Positions 44,201 through 55,288 of a stretch of 64,000 bases of DNA are shown piece after piece. This DNA is from Chryseobacterium sp. LJ668 (GTDB lineage: Bacteria; Bacteroidota; Bacteroidia; Flavobacteriales; Weeksellaceae). The stretch spans positions 2,403,001 to 2,467,000 of the forward strand of contig NZ_CP080443.1 of NCBI RefSeq assembly GCF_019613955.1, in the 5' to 3' direction. A program made the position numbers and the translations under genes. The notes beneath the pieces were generated by a model. It saw only the letters and a program-made list of their open reading frames with translations. It was not told where the DNA came from and did no database searches. Every line of letters starts with the position of its first letter. Position 1 is the first letter of the stretch.

Positions 44201-45890
44201 AGCCAATTTTACGAAAGGTGAAGCCGATACTTTGAGAAAAGCGATGGGTAAAAAAGACCGGCCGACATTGGATAAGATGTTTCCGAAATTCTTGAATGGC
44301 GGAAAAGAAAATAATCTAGATGAAGTTAAACTAAACAAAATATGGAAGGATTGGGAAGCGTTTGCAGAATATGCCTTTAACAAATCTCACTCTACCTGTT
44401 ATGCATTAATAGCTTATCAGACAGCCTATTTAAAAGCAAATTATCCTGCAGAATATATGGCAAGTGTGATGAGCAATAACATCAATAACACCGATTCAAT
44501 CACCATGTTTATGGAAGATTGTAAAAGTATCGGCGTTGATGTTCTGGGACCCGACGTCAATGAATCTCATTATAAATTTTCAGTAAACGAAAAGGGACAG
44601 ATCCGTTTTGGTTTGGGTGCCATTAAAGGAATTGGCGAGGGCCCGAGTGAAGGAATTACGAAAGAAAGAATAAACGGACGATTTAAAAACATTTATGATT
44701 TTTTTGAAAGAATTCCGCCTTCGCAAATGAATAAAAGGGTAGCTGAAAGTCTGGTACTTGCAGGTGCTTTTGATGAATTCAGCATGTATCACAGAGGCCA
44801 ATATTTTGACATTGATATGGCAGGAAGAACCAATCTGGAACGCCTGATCAGGTACGGACAAAGCTTTCAGGAAAGTAAAAATGAGATGGAAAATTCTCTT
44901 TTTGCAGATTTTGCTGATGAAGTTCAGATTGAGCAGCCAAAGTTAGCTCCCTGCCCGGAATGGCCAAATATGCATAAACTGAACAAAGAAAAAGAAATCA
45001 TTGGCTTTTATCTTTCTGCGCATCCTTTAGATGAATTCAAATATCATTACCAGTTTATGCAGGGTAAGCTTTCGAAAAAAGCAGTTCTTGAGAAAGAAGA
45101 AGAGGTAAAAGTGGTAATTGATGACGTTCCGATTCTAGAAGTTGATGATAAAGACGATACTGTAGATATTACGGAAATTATTTCTGATGATGTTATCATC
45201 GGAGAAGAAGAGATGATAGAAGAAATAGCGAAAAAAGCAGAACCAAGAGGCCATTTTGGATTTTTAAATCTTGATGAGGTAGATGCATACAAAGAACAGG
45301 CATTTGCCAATAAGCCACCGGAACTATTTGAAGAAAAAAAGAAAGACTGGAAGACGTTACAAAAAGAAAGAGAAAATGGTGGTAGTGGAAAAGAATATAC
45401 CGTAGCAGGCTTAATCACTGAATATGTGGTGAAAGATGGGTTTAAAAGTGGTGAAAAAGTGGCATTTTTAACGCTTGAGGATTATTCGGGTTCCTATTCT
45501 TTCAGATTGGGTGACCGGGATTATATGCGGCTGAAGGAAAAACTTGAAGTTCAACGTTTTGTAATTTTAAAAATAAAATTTGCGCAGGTAAAAGACGGAC
45601 GTGTTTTTGTAAACGTTGTAGATGTTATTGAACTTCAGGAAGCTTTTGAAAAATTTGCGAAAAGCATCTCTTTGGTTATGGATATTATGGATTTCCGAAA
45701 GGAGGACCTGGAATTTTTCAGAAATATTCTTGACCAGAATAAAGGCGATCAGAAATTTAAAATTTTCATTAAAAACCCGGAAGAAAATTCTTATATTGAA
45801 TTACAATCAATGAAATATTCTGTTGATCTGAACGGAGATCTGATTAAGGAAATTCAGCTGCTGAATAAATATGAGTTTTATCTCAACTAG
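41223..45890 (+). CDS. dnaE: DNA polymerase III alpha subunit with fused proofreading exonuclease
   Basis: The replicative polymerase. The 1555 aa begin with a DnaQ-type DEDDh exonuclease (1-185): Asp6 and Glu8 in FDTETTG, HNVEFDYN, and HNAAADVNA with the final His and Asp. A PHP domain follows (about 250-620) but its metal site is eroded: the usual TDHGNM reads VDLGNM (Leu286) and the first HxH strand reads FSTLTAT. The polymerase core has PDIDIDFDDEGRD with the catalytic Asp residues, then a helix-hairpin-helix region, an acidic linker (about 1290-1340) and an OB fold (about 1395-1490). Proofreading is thus built into the same chain. Followed by a terminator. Confidence 0.96.
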   Translation: MYLVFDTETTGLPKNFNAPLSDSDNWPRMVQIAWQLHDDDGNLLENQDYIIKPEGYDIPFNAARIHGITTKIANDEGRDLEEILKEFAEVLERVRVVSGHNVEFDYNIVGAEFFRKNIKDNLQEKPKADTMILGTDYCQLGGGRGGKYKSPKLEELYEKLYGHKFDEAHNAAADVNATAQVFFEMMRIGIIPAEILKTSEDQLAYFKTLHPNPIKPFGIIIRRQVADFNNKKKQSDVGSIDDIDLGKYFNFDNKSVFSTLTATSSISDLIKKATEDNFPAVGMVDLGNMMGAFKFVSAVESTNSDRSKKHKEFLTKKQEAEENGTEFNEAEPISEPLIPVVGCEFFISDRYEQKQFTKDDPDRRAQVVLLAKDFNGYKNLAKLSSIGFLKGFYFGVPRISRELISEYKEGLIALTSGINGDIPDAILNTGEQKGEELFKWWKDTFEDDFYVQIQNHKLPEEEHLNDVLLHFADKYNVKILAQNQTYYTNKDDSNIQDIVSCIKDGEKLTTPVGKGFGKRRGLATGEYYIKNAHEIKETFLAYPDAFDAYDELFAKFSPYTLKRDVLLPKFDIPEEFLHLEDEVDGGKRGEMAYLTHLTYEGAKKRYAETGITTEIKERLDFELEVVANTGYPGYFLIVQDFCNEARNMGVWVGPGRGSAAGSAVAYCTGITNVDPIKYDLLFERFLNPERVSMPDIDIDFDDEGRDKIIKWVVEKYGKNQVAQIITYSVLGGKSAIKDAGRVLDLPIPDTNNIAKLIPPSPGMNIAKALAKYDKLRPEDQMLVDEMRFILDNSDDPRFDVLVSAKKMEGCIRNTGIHACGVIITPEDVSNLVPVTIAAKDADILVSQFDNSVAESAGLLKMDFLGLRTLTIIKDALKLIKQRHNIDIDPDTIPLDDTKTYQLFKEGRTIGIFQYESPGMQKYMRELKPTVFADLIAMNALYRPGPIKYIPNFINRKHGIEEIVYDLPETEEYLKETYGITVYQEQVMLLSQKLANFTKGEADTLRKAMGKKDRPTLDKMFPKFLNGGKENNLDEVKLNKIWKDWEAFAEYAFNKSHSTCYALIAYQTAYLKANYPAEYMASVMSNNINNTDSITMFMEDCKSIGVDVLGPDVNESHYKFSVNEKGQIRFGLGAIKGIGEGPSEGITKERINGRFKNIYDFFERIPPSQMNKRVAESLVLAGAFDEFSMYHRGQYFDIDMAGRTNLERLIRYGQSFQESKNEMENSLFADFADEVQIEQPKLAPCPEWPNMHKLNKEKEIIGFYLSAHPLDEFKYHYQFMQGKLSKKAVLEKEEEVKVVIDDVPILEVDDKDDTVDITEIISDDVIIGEEEMIEEIAKKAEPRGHFGFLNLDEVDAYKEQAFANKPPELFEEKKKDWKTLQKERENGGSGKEYTVAGLITEYVVKDGFKSGEKVAFLTLEDYSGSYSFRLGDRDYMRLKEKLEVQRFVILKIKFAQVKDGRVFVNVVDVIELQEAFEKFAKSISLVMDIMDFRKEDLEFFRNILDQNKGDQKFKIFIKNPEENSYIELQSMKYSVDLNGDLIKEIQLLNKYEFYLN

Positions 45891-45909
45891 ATTAAAAATA
45901 AACCAATTT

Positions 45910-45934
45910 AAAGTGACTTCAAGGTCACTTTTTG
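45910..45934 (+). terminator. Terminator after dnaE
   Basis: AAGTGAC / GTCACTT around TTCAAG with a following T-run. Confidence 0.75.
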
Positions 45935-46192
45935 TTTATAATAATTATAAACTGCAATTTTAATTCTAGAATTCTAATATTGATCAAAATGTATTATTTT
46001 GTATTAATATATTGATAATCAATATATTATTTTTTTAAGTTCAGATAAGTTTGATACATATTCAAATGATTGTTTGATATATGTTTAATTATTTTGCGTT
46101 TTTATTATAATGTGTATAAAAAATTAAGACAATTTTTGAATTGTATTGCAAATATTTAGTAATTTTACCCCCTAATTTTAATTTAACTAAGT
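45935..46192. other. Very AT-rich gap before the T9SS cluster
   Basis: No coding signal. It holds AATTCTAGAATT (45962-45973) and the 25-base palindrome TAATATATTGAT-A-ATCAATATATTA (46005-46029). A weak -7-like TAATTTTA lies near 46160, ahead of the ATG at 46193. Confidence 0.6.
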
Positions 46193-49100
46193 ATGAGAAA
46201 AACTTATCTTTGGCTCTTATTGCTCTGCTGTTTTGCATCAATGAAAGCACAAACCACGTATTATTCTAAAGCCTCGGCCACGGATTTTACAGCTGTAAGC
46301 AGTTGGGGTACTGCTACAGATGGTACAGGCACTTTACCCACGAGCATTAGCAATGCAGACATTTTTGTTGTACAAAATGGTGCTGCAATGACGCTACCAT
46401 CAAGTGCATCAGTAAGGCAACTCACAATTAACTCTGGAAGCTTAACTGTTGCGGCAAATATGCTTACAGTTAGTATACCGAGTGCAAATAATTCGAATCT
46501 TACTATTAATAATGGTGGAACATTAACTATCTCTGGGGGTACTCTGAATGTGAATGGGAGTATTCTTTTTGCTTCAGGAAGTAGTTTTAATCAATCAAGT
46601 GGGTCTATAGTTGTAGATGGAAATAGTGGAGCATCTGCTACTAGTGTACCTATTTCAACTGATTTATTTTCATTTGGTACAAGTGCTACAAACTATTCAA
46701 CAGGAACAATTTCAGTTACAGGAGGTAGCATAACTATCGTTAATCCACATTTTGCGGGTACAGCTACGAGTTCTGGTGGTGCAGCATTTGCATTTAGAGG
46801 CAGCACTACTGGAAGAACTTTTGGGCCTGCTCACAATACAACATTCGGTCCTGCAACTCAGGCATCTACTGCTGCCTTCGGGTATTTCGTAGACTGTTAT
46901 GTAAGTAGTGCACTTTTAATGCTTGGAAATGTAAATATTAATGGAGGTACTGGTTCTTTTGCTGTTCAGACAAATGCTGTTTCTGGTGGTGGTGGACTTA
47001 ATTGCAGTGGTAATTTAAATATTGCTTCTGGAGCTGAATTACTAGATCTTACCAATGCAGGGCAAGGAGTTTCTGTAGCGGGTAATATTACAAATAATGG
47101 TATATTTACTCAGAGCAATACGTCAGGACTTCGATTAGGGTTGATGACAGGAACCACTGGAACCACTCTTGGTGCAACAACTAACGCTCAAACTCTATCA
47201 GGGAGTGGGGTTTTTAGAAATTTAGCAGCTTCGCCAACAGCAAATTTTACATCATTAGTGATCAATAATTCAAGTGCTGGAGGTGTTACTTTTGCAAATG
47301 CTAACTCATTACTAAGTGGTGCAAATACAGGTACAGTTTCGGGAACATTGACTTTTACAAATGGTATTGTAAATACAGGTTCTAATACTTTTTTACTGGG
47401 TATTAGCGGAACTACAGTTGGTACATTAAGTTATACAGCTGGAGGTTTTGGCTCAGGTTCAACATTTAGTAGATGGTTTGGTACAGCAGGTACAGGAACC
47501 TCAATTACCGCTGCTGCAAATCCTACACTTGGTGCAGGGTCATATCCTTTTGTTACCGGTGTAGCAGGAGCATACAATGCCAATCATTTTCATAGAGCCA
47601 CAACAGCATTAACTGCTGCTGGTCAAATGGCTGTAACATTTACAGCGGGTACAGGAACTGTAGCTATTACACCTGTAACTGAAAATTCTTTGACTTTTGA
47701 TAGACAAACTAATAGCAAATGGGCAGTATCTACATCTGCGGGTTACGCAGCTACAGCTGACCATACTTTTGCAGCTTCAGCACAAGGAGCTTATGCAGCA
47801 ACTACTGCGAATGCTAGACTATTAATAGGATCAGCATTAGTTGGTACCCATCAAGCAGGTACAAATTTGCCTCTTGGGCAAAGAACTGCAGTTCCTGCAA
47901 CATCAATAGTTGGAAATTATACACTAGGGGTGATAGGAACAGAACTTCCATTATCAACAATCGCTTCCGGTAAATGGGAAAATGGTGCGATATGGTCAAC
48001 AGGAGTGGCGCCTACGTGTACTGATATTGTAGCAGTATCTGCTGGACATACAGTTACTTTAGACGCAACAACCGTTTCAGCAAATGCTTCTTCTATCATA
48101 AACAATGGTACATTGAATATCACTACGGGATCTACCTTAAATATAGGTTGTACAAATAAAAATAATTATTTGAATAACAACAGTATTCTAAGCGTTTCCG
48201 GAACATTAAATGTAAATGGAAATATTAACAATGCTACGAATTCTACATTCAATCAAACAGCAGGATCAATTGTTGTAGATGGGAATTCAGGAACAGTTGC
48301 GACATCAGTATTGACTGGGACACCATTGGTTTGGTTTCAGTCTAACAACGTAAATCTTACTGGTGGAAAACTAACCATAGTTGCGGGCCATATTGGTACG
48401 GCAACAGCTGATAGAGTAATTACTTATGTACCAACTACAACCCCTTATCCAAATATTACTAATGCACATACCGTACAGTTTGGAGATGGTGTTTCAACAG
48501 TTGCAAACAGTACTAAAGGTTTCGAAACTGCATTAGCCACCAGATTTTATTTTGGTAATGTTATTGTTAATTCTTTATCATCTGCAAATGCTTTTGTAGC
48601 TTCAAGTTCTACAGCGGTAGTTATAAATGGTAATTTAACAGTTACTGCAGGGGAATATAGAGGAGGAACTACTACCCAAGTTGTTGGTGGAAATATTGTT
48701 AACAGTGGTACTTTAACCAATACAGGAACTTTAGTGTTTGGACAAGTTGCCCAAGCTGATATGTCAACTCCTACAGTTACTGCACAAACGACAGCTCAGT
48801 CTGTAGGTGGTTCTGGAGTATTCAGGAATTTAACAGCTTCTCCGACAGCTAACTTTACAAGTGTAACGATCAATAATAGTTCTTCAACAGGAGTAACATT
48901 TGCAGACGCAAATTCTTTATTAAACGGGACGAATACTGGTACTGTATCAGGAACATTAACATTGACAACAGGATTTGTAAACACAGGAGCGAATGCATTT
49001 ATATTAGGAATTTCTGCTGCTACTCCAGGTTCATTAAGCTATACTGCTGGTGGATTTAGTACAGGATCTACTTTAACCAGATGGTGGGGAACTGCAACAG

Positions 49101-51346
49101 GGGGAACTTCTATTGCAGCATCTACTACTACTGCTACAGCATCATCACCAGCAACAGGAGCTTATCCTTTTGCTACAGGAACATCAACAGCTTTTGTTGC
49201 AAGAAATCTTTACTTGAACCAAACAACAGCTGCAACTACAGGTGGAAAAATTGCTGTAAAATACAATGATGTAGCAGGAACAAATACTGTGAACATCGTA
49301 GACGGAACTTATACTGTAGATACTCAAGCAAAATCTAATTGGGTTGTTTCTCAATCAGGAATTACTGGAACGCCTACATATAATATGGCGATAAACGCAC
49401 AGAATATCTATCCTTCAGCTACTGGTAACAGTAGAATAACTTTGGCATCAGCGCCCGCTTTGGGAACGCACCAGGCAGGAACAAGTTATGTAAATGCACA
49501 GAGAACAGTTGTTCCATTGGCTAATTTAGCTGACACTTATTATCTAGGTATTGCAGCTTCGGATATTCCTTTTGCATCTATAGTAAACGGAAACTGGAAT
49601 AACGCTGCAACTTGGAATAAAGGTGCTGTACCGTCATGTACTGATTTGGTACAAATTACAGCCGGTACTACGGTTACGGTAAACTCAACAAGCAATGCTT
49701 CTAAAAACATCACTATCAATGCGGGTGGAACATTAGTAAATGCTTCGGGAGATTTAACAGTAGGTTGTACATTAAATAACAATTTCCTTACTAACAACGG
49801 AACACTGACTGTGTCTGGAGGAGTATTGAATATTAATGGAAATTTAATGAATAATTCAGGATCTACTTTTAACCAAAGTGGTGGTAATATTAATGTTGAT
49901 GGTAGTGATGGTACAATAGCTAATAGTGTTATTACAGGAACGCCATTAGTGAGAGTTACAGCTACTACTGCATCTAATATTAACCTTACTGGAGGTATTT
50001 TAACAATAGTAGACCCTCATGCTGGTACTAGCACAAGTGATTATGCACTAAGTGTAAATGTGCCATCTGGTGGAGCTGTAGCTGGTACTAACCACACAGT
50101 TAAATTTGGAGATGGTACCTCTGTTACAGCAGGAGGTAATACAGGTGGCTTTGGTATATATTTATTTCCTGGCTCTGGATATTACAGCTTAGGAAATGTA
50201 TTGGTAGATGCAGCCACTGCAACCAATCGTTTTGTAAGTACTACTAGCAGTATAGGTATTTTAGGTAATTTGGTGGTTAATCAAGGAGAATATAGATTGG
50301 CCTCAGCCACTTACTTAGCAGGTAATATTATTAATAATGGTACGCTATCAAGTACTAGTACATTAAACCTTGCTACTTGGACTAATGCTGCTGCTTCAGC
50401 AGCAACTACTGCTCAAACAATTTCAGGAACTGGAATATTTAGAAATTTAACAGCTTCTCCTACAGCTAGTTTAAGTAGTTTTACTGTAAATAATACAAGT
50501 TTAGCAGGGGTAACACTCAATGTACCGCTATCCGTAAGTGGAACTTTAACACTTACAGCAGGTAAAGTAAATACAACTACAACTAATTTGTTAACTTTAG
50601 GTACAGCAACAGCAGCAGGTACGTTATCAGGAGGTAGTGCTAATGCCTATGTAGTGGGGCCGTTTGCAAGAACGATTGCTTCTGCTAATACGAATACAAG
50701 TTATATCCTATATCCTGTAGGTAAAGCAGCTTATGCTCCAATTTCTTTAGCACCAGCAACTACTGCGGTAACTAATATGAAGGCAGAAGCATTCGATACT
50801 AACTCGGGAACTGCATCTACTGCTACGATTCAAAATTTATCTACAACAAGAAGATGGGAAGCACCTTTAGTATCTGGTACTTTCACTACAATTAATGTAA
50901 GATTAGGAGATAATGCAATTACAAATGTTAATTTCCCGGTAATCGCACCAACTGCAAGTGGAGTATATGATAGTTTATTTGGTACTTCAGGCACTTTTGC
51001 TGCCGGTACACCAAATACTACACAATCTACAACTGCATTAGCAACTGCTAGTTACACAGGTTATTTATCTTATGCAGAAATAGCTTCTGCGCTTGGTACA
51101 GGCGAAATTATTTCTAATGAAAAAGGAATAAAAGTTTATCCTAATCCATTTGCAGATGTCTTAAATATCTCAGATGTGAAAAATGTAAAATCAGTATCTG
51201 TTATTGATATTGCAGGAAGATTAGTGAAAACTATAGAAAAACCAGGTTCAGCTCTTCAATTAGGAGAATTGAAATCTGGGATGTATATAGTGGTCCTGAA
51301 TATGAATGACGGTTCTAAACAAACAGTAAAAGCAATTAAAAAGTAG
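46193..51346 (+). CDS. Giant T9SS-exported repeat protein
   Basis: A 1717-aa secreted protein: signal peptide (1-19, ending SMKAQ), three large tandem units of about 540 residues, and a C-terminal type A T9SS sorting domain (about 1645-1717, with [24 protein letters not shown] and the closing KAIKK). Equivalent landmarks recur with regular spacing: FNQS/TxGSIVVDG near residues 132, 686 and 1226, and [13 protein letters not shown] near 339, 873 and 1412. The units are very rich in Thr, Ser, Gly, Asn and Ala and look like stacked beta strands. Units two and three begin with a W..G..P.CTD.V...G..VT module. Likely cell-surface or released; a binding or adhesive role is inferred only. Confidence 0.88.
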   Translation: MRKTYLWLLLLCCFASMKAQTTYYSKASATDFTAVSSWGTATDGTGTLPTSISNADIFVVQNGAAMTLPSSASVRQLTINSGSLTVAANMLTVSIPSANNSNLTINNGGTLTISGGTLNVNGSILFASGSSFNQSSGSIVVDGNSGASATSVPISTDLFSFGTSATNYSTGTISVTGGSITIVNPHFAGTATSSGGAAFAFRGSTTGRTFGPAHNTTFGPATQASTAAFGYFVDCYVSSALLMLGNVNINGGTGSFAVQTNAVSGGGGLNCSGNLNIASGAELLDLTNAGQGVSVAGNITNNGIFTQSNTSGLRLGLMTGTTGTTLGATTNAQTLSGSGVFRNLAASPTANFTSLVINNSSAGGVTFANANSLLSGANTGTVSGTLTFTNGIVNTGSNTFLLGISGTTVGTLSYTAGGFGSGSTFSRWFGTAGTGTSITAAANPTLGAGSYPFVTGVAGAYNANHFHRATTALTAAGQMAVTFTAGTGTVAITPVTENSLTFDRQTNSKWAVSTSAGYAATADHTFAASAQGAYAATTANARLLIGSALVGTHQAGTNLPLGQRTAVPATSIVGNYTLGVIGTELPLSTIASGKWENGAIWSTGVAPTCTDIVAVSAGHTVTLDATTVSANASSIINNGTLNITTGSTLNIGCTNKNNYLNNNSILSVSGTLNVNGNINNATNSTFNQTAGSIVVDGNSGTVATSVLTGTPLVWFQSNNVNLTGGKLTIVAGHIGTATADRVITYVPTTTPYPNITNAHTVQFGDGVSTVANSTKGFETALATRFYFGNVIVNSLSSANAFVASSSTAVVINGNLTVTAGEYRGGTTTQVVGGNIVNSGTLTNTGTLVFGQVAQADMSTPTVTAQTTAQSVGGSGVFRNLTASPTANFTSVTINNSSSTGVTFADANSLLNGTNTGTVSGTLTLTTGFVNTGANAFILGISAATPGSLSYTAGGFSTGSTLTRWWGTATGGTSIAASTTTATASSPATGAYPFATGTSTAFVARNLYLNQTTAATTGGKIAVKYNDVAGTNTVNIVDGTYTVDTQAKSNWVVSQSGITGTPTYNMAINAQNIYPSATGNSRITLASAPALGTHQAGTSYVNAQRTVVPLANLADTYYLGIAASDIPFASIVNGNWNNAATWNKGAVPSCTDLVQITAGTTVTVNSTSNASKNITINAGGTLVNASGDLTVGCTLNNNFLTNNGTLTVSGGVLNINGNLMNNSGSTFNQSGGNINVDGSDGTIANSVITGTPLVRVTATTASNINLTGGILTIVDPHAGTSTSDYALSVNVPSGGAVAGTNHTVKFGDGTSVTAGGNTGGFGIYLFPGSGYYSLGNVLVDAATATNRFVSTTSSIGILGNLVVNQGEYRLASATYLAGNIINNGTLSSTSTLNLATWTNAAASAATTAQTISGTGIFRNLTASPTASLSSFTVNNTSLAGVTLNVPLSVSGTLTLTAGKVNTTTTNLLTLGTATAAGTLSGGSANAYVVGPFARTIASANTNTSYILYPVGKAAYAPISLAPATTAVTNMKAEAFDTNSGTASTATIQNLSTTRRWEAPLVSGTFTTINVRLGDNAITNVNFPVIAPTASGVYDSLFGTSGTFAAGTPNTTQSTTALATASYTGYLSYAEIASALGTGEIISNEKGIKVYPNPFADVLNISDVKNVKSVSVIDIAGRLVKTIEKPGSALQLGELKSGMYIVVLNMNDGSKQTVKAIKK

Positions 51347-51364
51347 ATTTTTTAATTTAAATTG

Positions 51365-51394
51365 AGATAGCGACCTTATGGTCGCTATTTTTTT
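51365..51394 (+). terminator. Terminator after the giant T9SS gene
   Basis: GATAGCGACC / GGTCGCTATT around TTAT, followed by TTTTTT. Confidence 0.85.
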
Positions 51395-51584
51395 GACTTT
51401 TAACTAGAATGTGTACGTTCCAATTTTTAGTGAATTTCAAAATAGATTAAAATTTAGTAAGAACTAACTTGTAATTTTATGTATACCTGATCAACATTGT
51501 GTTAAATTTTGATAATTTATTAAAAATCTATTGTTGTTATTGTAATATATAGTTAATTTAGACTTTTAATCATAAATTAATATA

Positions 51585-53177
51585 ATGAAAAAAGTTTTAC
51601 TAACAGGTTTTTTAGCCTTCGGGTTAATTACATCTGCTCAGACGTATTGTGTGCCGGAATTTTCTAGCGGTTGTAATGATGGAGATCAGATCGACAGTTT
51701 TGAAATTCCAAATGCAAACTTCAGCCACTTAGATACCGGTTGCTCTACCGGTGCTTACGGTGATTTTACCGCTCAGACCATAAGTATGAATGCTGGTGTA
51801 AATTATCCGTTTTCAATTACTCATGATTACGGTAGTCAGAATGTAGCGATATGGATTGATTTCAATAATGACGGTACGTTCGATGCATCCACGGAATTAG
51901 TGGCAACTGGAAGCAGTGTTTCGGGTTCAAACATAGCTACCAACAGTTCAATTGCAATTCCTGCTACCGCTCCTGTAGGTCTGCATAGAATGCGGGTTGC
52001 CGATCGGTATAACACTGCGCCAATTCCATGTAATATTGACGGATATGGGGAAGCACATGATTATACAGTAAATATTGGCGCAGCACCAAGTTGTTTAGCT
52101 CCCAATGGTTTGTCAGTAACGGCTGTGAGCTCTACTTCTGCCACACTATCTTGGGTTGCTCCCACTTCAACGGTGGGTGTAGGATATGAATATTATCTTT
52201 CTACTTCTAGTGCATCACCTTCTTCTACTACTGCAGCGACAGCATCGGTGGCTAGTCCTACCATTACTGCAACATTATCCGGATTATCATCTATCACTAC
52301 ATATTATGTCTGGGTAAGATCTGTCTGTACCACAACTACAAAAAGCGACTGGTCTTCAGCAGCATCTTTCACTACGTTATGTGGTGTAGTGGTACCAAAT
52401 TTTACATTTGATTTTGCATCAGGAGTGAATGTATGCTGGTCAAATGCAGATACAGGAACACCAGCAACTGGTCCTTCAGGAACGTATTCAAATTGGTATG
52501 AGGATGGATTCTTAAATAACGGATATACAGGTGCAATGAAAGTTAATTTGTATACAAGCTCATTTTTTCCTACTACATTTGATTCCTGGCTAATTACACC
52601 GGTATTTGATCTTTCTGCAGGAGGGTATCGAGTAAAGTTTGATTACGGATTGACTCAATATGGAGATACAACAGCTGGCACAATGGGATCAGATGATGTG
52701 GTGCAGTTTGTTGTTTCCCAAGACGGCGGTACTACTTGGACGGTATTACAAACGTGGAACGAAGCTAGTGCAGTGTCAAATACATCCACACAATATTCAC
52801 TCGATCTAACTTCTTACATGGGAGCTAACACCAAATTTGCATTTTATGCGACCAATGGAAGTGTGGCAGATACAAATGATGTCGATTTCTTTATCGATAA
52901 CTTAATTGTTGAGCCAATATCTCTTGCAACTTCTGAGGTTTCTTATGTTAGAAATAACATCAAAGCTTATCCAAATCCATTCTCAGATGTCTTGAATATT
53001 TCAGATGTAACTAATGTGAAGTCAGTAACAGTAGTGGATATTGCCGGCAGATTAGTGAAATCAATAGATAAACCGGCTTCAGCTCTTCATTTGGAAGAAT
53101 TGAAATCTGGACTCTATATGGTTATACTGAACATGAATGATGGTTCTAAACAAACAATTAAAGCAATTAAAAAATAA
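51585..53177 (+). CDS. T9SS-exported GEVED / FN3 protein
   Basis: A 530-aa secreted protein: signal peptide (1-19), GEVED domain (about 20-165, with WIDFNNDGTFD and the closing GYGEAHDYTVNIG), fibronectin type III domain (about 170-262, with ATLSW and TTYYVWVRSVC), a concanavalin/MAM-like sandwich (about 268-450, with FDSWLITPVFDLS and FFIDNLIVE), and a type A sorting domain (about 460-530). No protease or glycosidase core is visible, so binding or matrix function is likelier than catalysis. Middle of three consecutive T9SS cargo genes, each with its own terminator. Confidence 0.9.
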   Translation: MKKVLLTGFLAFGLITSAQTYCVPEFSSGCNDGDQIDSFEIPNANFSHLDTGCSTGAYGDFTAQTISMNAGVNYPFSITHDYGSQNVAIWIDFNNDGTFDASTELVATGSSVSGSNIATNSSIAIPATAPVGLHRMRVADRYNTAPIPCNIDGYGEAHDYTVNIGAAPSCLAPNGLSVTAVSSTSATLSWVAPTSTVGVGYEYYLSTSSASPSSTTAATASVASPTITATLSGLSSITTYYVWVRSVCTTTTKSDWSSAASFTTLCGVVVPNFTFDFASGVNVCWSNADTGTPATGPSGTYSNWYEDGFLNNGYTGAMKVNLYTSSFFPTTFDSWLITPVFDLSAGGYRVKFDYGLTQYGDTTAGTMGSDDVVQFVVSQDGGTTWTVLQTWNEASAVSNTSTQYSLDLTSYMGANTKFAFYATNGSVADTNDVDFFIDNLIVEPISLATSEVSYVRNNIKAYPNPFSDVLNISDVTNVKSVTVVDIAGRLVKSIDKPASALHLEELKSGLYMVILNMNDGSKQTIKAIKK

Positions 53178-53199
53178 TCAATTTAAATTTTAAACTTAT

Positions 53200-53228
53200 A
53201 ATGGCGGCTTTTTAAGTCGCCATTTTTA
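53200..53228 (+). terminator. Terminator after the GEVED gene
   Basis: AATGGCG / CGCCATT with an 11-base loop and a following TTTT. Confidence 0.75.
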
Positions 53229-53279
53229 GTTGTAACATATTATTATTAAAAATGTAAAATTATAACTACTAAAATGTTA

Positions 53280-53287
53280 TAAATTTG
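53280..53287 (+). promoter_or_regulatory. -7 element of the third T9SS gene
   Basis: TAAATTTG, perfect TANNTTTG match, 29 bases before the ATG at 53317. Confidence 0.55.
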
Positions 53288-53316
53288 CATAAAATTTTTG
53301 TTAAAAATTTAGATAT

Positions 53317-55284
53317 ATGAAAAAACTTTTACTTGCGTGCCTTTTTTTACTAAATCTGGTTTTAAATGCCCAGATCACTTTAGGTGCAGGAAATACAACC
53401 GTTGGGACAGCGCCCGTAAGTACATATTACGGATATTCTTACGTACAGCAGATATTTACAAAGAATGAAATTAATGCAAATGCTGCGGGCAACATTACTG
53501 GACTTAAATTTTACTTAAATCCATCTTCTGTAATTGCAAATTCTTCAAATTGGGTTATCTATTTAGGTACAACTTCAAAAACGGGCTTTACTTCAAGTTC
53601 AGATTGGATCCCTGTTTCTCAGCTTACACAGGTCTTTTCAGGAACTGTTACCAATGTTAATGGTGTGGTTACGGTCGTTTTACCTGTACCATTTGCTTAT
53701 AACAATTTAAATAACTTAATAGTTGCTGCAGAAGAAAATGCTCCGGGATATGATGAGAACGGTTTTGCCAACGCATTTTACAATTTTGGTTCTGCTGCAA
53801 ATTCTCTCTTATATTACCAGAGCGATAACACAAACCCAAATCCGCTCTTTCCGCCAAACGGAGTTCGGGATGATCAAAAATCTGTTATTACATTTAATGG
53901 TCTGACTGCAAATGCTACGATTGCATGTCCCAATGTGATTTACCCCGTCAACAATACATCATTTGTTCCTTTATCTCCAACAATCGAGTGGAATGCCGTT
54001 TCAGGAGCTACAGGATATAAGGTCTCATTGGGTACAGTACCGGGTGGTACAGATATTATCAATCAGCAATTGGTAAGCACAAGCAGTCTTTTAGTTCCTC
54101 AAACTTTAACGGCAAATACCGTTTATTATTTAAAAGTTACTGCTCTAAATGCTGTGGGAGAATCACAAGGTTGCTCAAATATCATGTTTAGGACAGCCCC
54201 CGGACAGCCGGTAAATGATGAATGTGTAAATGCCATAACGCTTACTGTAAATCCAAACGCTGTCTGTGCATCTTCAGTTCAAGGGTATACTTTAGGCGCT
54301 ACAGGTTCAGGATTGGTTGCGAGCCCTTGTTACGGAAATCCTGACGACGATGTCTGGTTTAAATTTGTAGCCACGGCTGCAACTCACAAGATTTCACTTA
54401 CGGATATTGCATCGGTAGGAACCACTTTTAGCGAAGATTTATATTTTCAGGTTTTTAGTGGGTCTTGTGGTAATTTAACAAGTATTTTGTGTTCAGATCC
54501 TGCTTCTTCTTTGGTTTCAGGATTAACGGTAGGAGCAACCTATTATCTAAGAGTATACAGTTATAATGGTGCAGGAAGCAACCAGAGTTTTACAATTTGT
54601 GTTGGAAGTATCCCGCCGCCGCCTGCAAATGATGCATGTACAGGTGCTATATCGGCAACAAATTTTCCATACTCATATACCCAACTTGATGCATCTGGAG
54701 CAACTAACAATTCGGGGTTTTTAACCACCTGTACAGATGGTATGAATGACGGAACGTGGTTCAGCTTTGTTGGAAATGGTGGCAATTTTGATATTATTGT
54801 TACGATGCCTTCAGGAAGCAGTTTTGATCCGCAAGTCGGAGTTTTTACCGGAAGCTGTGGCTCATTGGCGTGTGTAGAAACAGAGGACGATGGTGGAGAT
54901 GGTGAATCAGAAATACTCACAATACCCACAATTTCAGGAACTACTTACTACGTAAATGTGGGTCATTATGATAGTTCAGATAATGAGATGGAAGATATTT
55001 TCAGCATTAATATTTTAACGAATACTTTGGGGACAGAATCAACAGTCTCCACAATCAGAAGCAAAGTAAAAATATATCCAAATCCTTTTACGGATGTCTT
55101 GAATATTTCAAGTGTTGAAAATATTGAGTCGGCAACCATTACTGATATGTCCGGAAAATTGATTAAAACAATTGAAAATCCTACTTCGCTGATTCATTTG
55201 CAAGATCTTAGATCCGGTGTGTATATTTTATCTTTATGGATGAAAGACCATAAGCGACAAACTATTAAAATAATCAAAAAGTAA
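53317..55284 (+). CDS. T9SS-exported multidomain protein
   Basis: A 655-aa secreted protein: signal peptide (1-19), an N-terminal beta domain (about 20-195) of a type often seen at the start of Bacteroidota exported proteins, a fibronectin III-like domain (about 205-295), two tandem PPC-like jelly-roll domains (about 300-430 and 440-570), each opening with NDEC/NDAC and containing DD.WF.F or GTWFSF, and a type A sorting domain (about 585-655, with IYPNPFTDVLNIS and KIIKK). No catalytic core is recognised; probably a binding or structural surface protein. Last of the T9SS cluster. Confidence 0.88.
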   Translation: MKKLLLACLFLLNLVLNAQITLGAGNTTVGTAPVSTYYGYSYVQQIFTKNEINANAAGNITGLKFYLNPSSVIANSSNWVIYLGTTSKTGFTSSSDWIPVSQLTQVFSGTVTNVNGVVTVVLPVPFAYNNLNNLIVAAEENAPGYDENGFANAFYNFGSAANSLLYYQSDNTNPNPLFPPNGVRDDQKSVITFNGLTANATIACPNVIYPVNNTSFVPLSPTIEWNAVSGATGYKVSLGTVPGGTDIINQQLVSTSSLLVPQTLTANTVYYLKVTALNAVGESQGCSNIMFRTAPGQPVNDECVNAITLTVNPNAVCASSVQGYTLGATGSGLVASPCYGNPDDDVWFKFVATAATHKISLTDIASVGTTFSEDLYFQVFSGSCGNLTSILCSDPASSLVSGLTVGATYYLRVYSYNGAGSNQSFTICVGSIPPPPANDACTGAISATNFPYSYTQLDASGATNNSGFLTTCTDGMNDGTWFSFVGNGGNFDIIVTMPSGSSFDPQVGVFTGSCGSLACVETEDDGGDGESEILTIPTISGTTYYVNVGHYDSSDNEMEDIFSINILTNTLGTESTVSTIRSKVKIYPNPFTDVLNISSVENIESATITDMSGKLIKTIENPTSLIHLQDLRSGVYILSLWMKDHKRQTIKIIKK

Positions 55285-55288
55285 GCAT

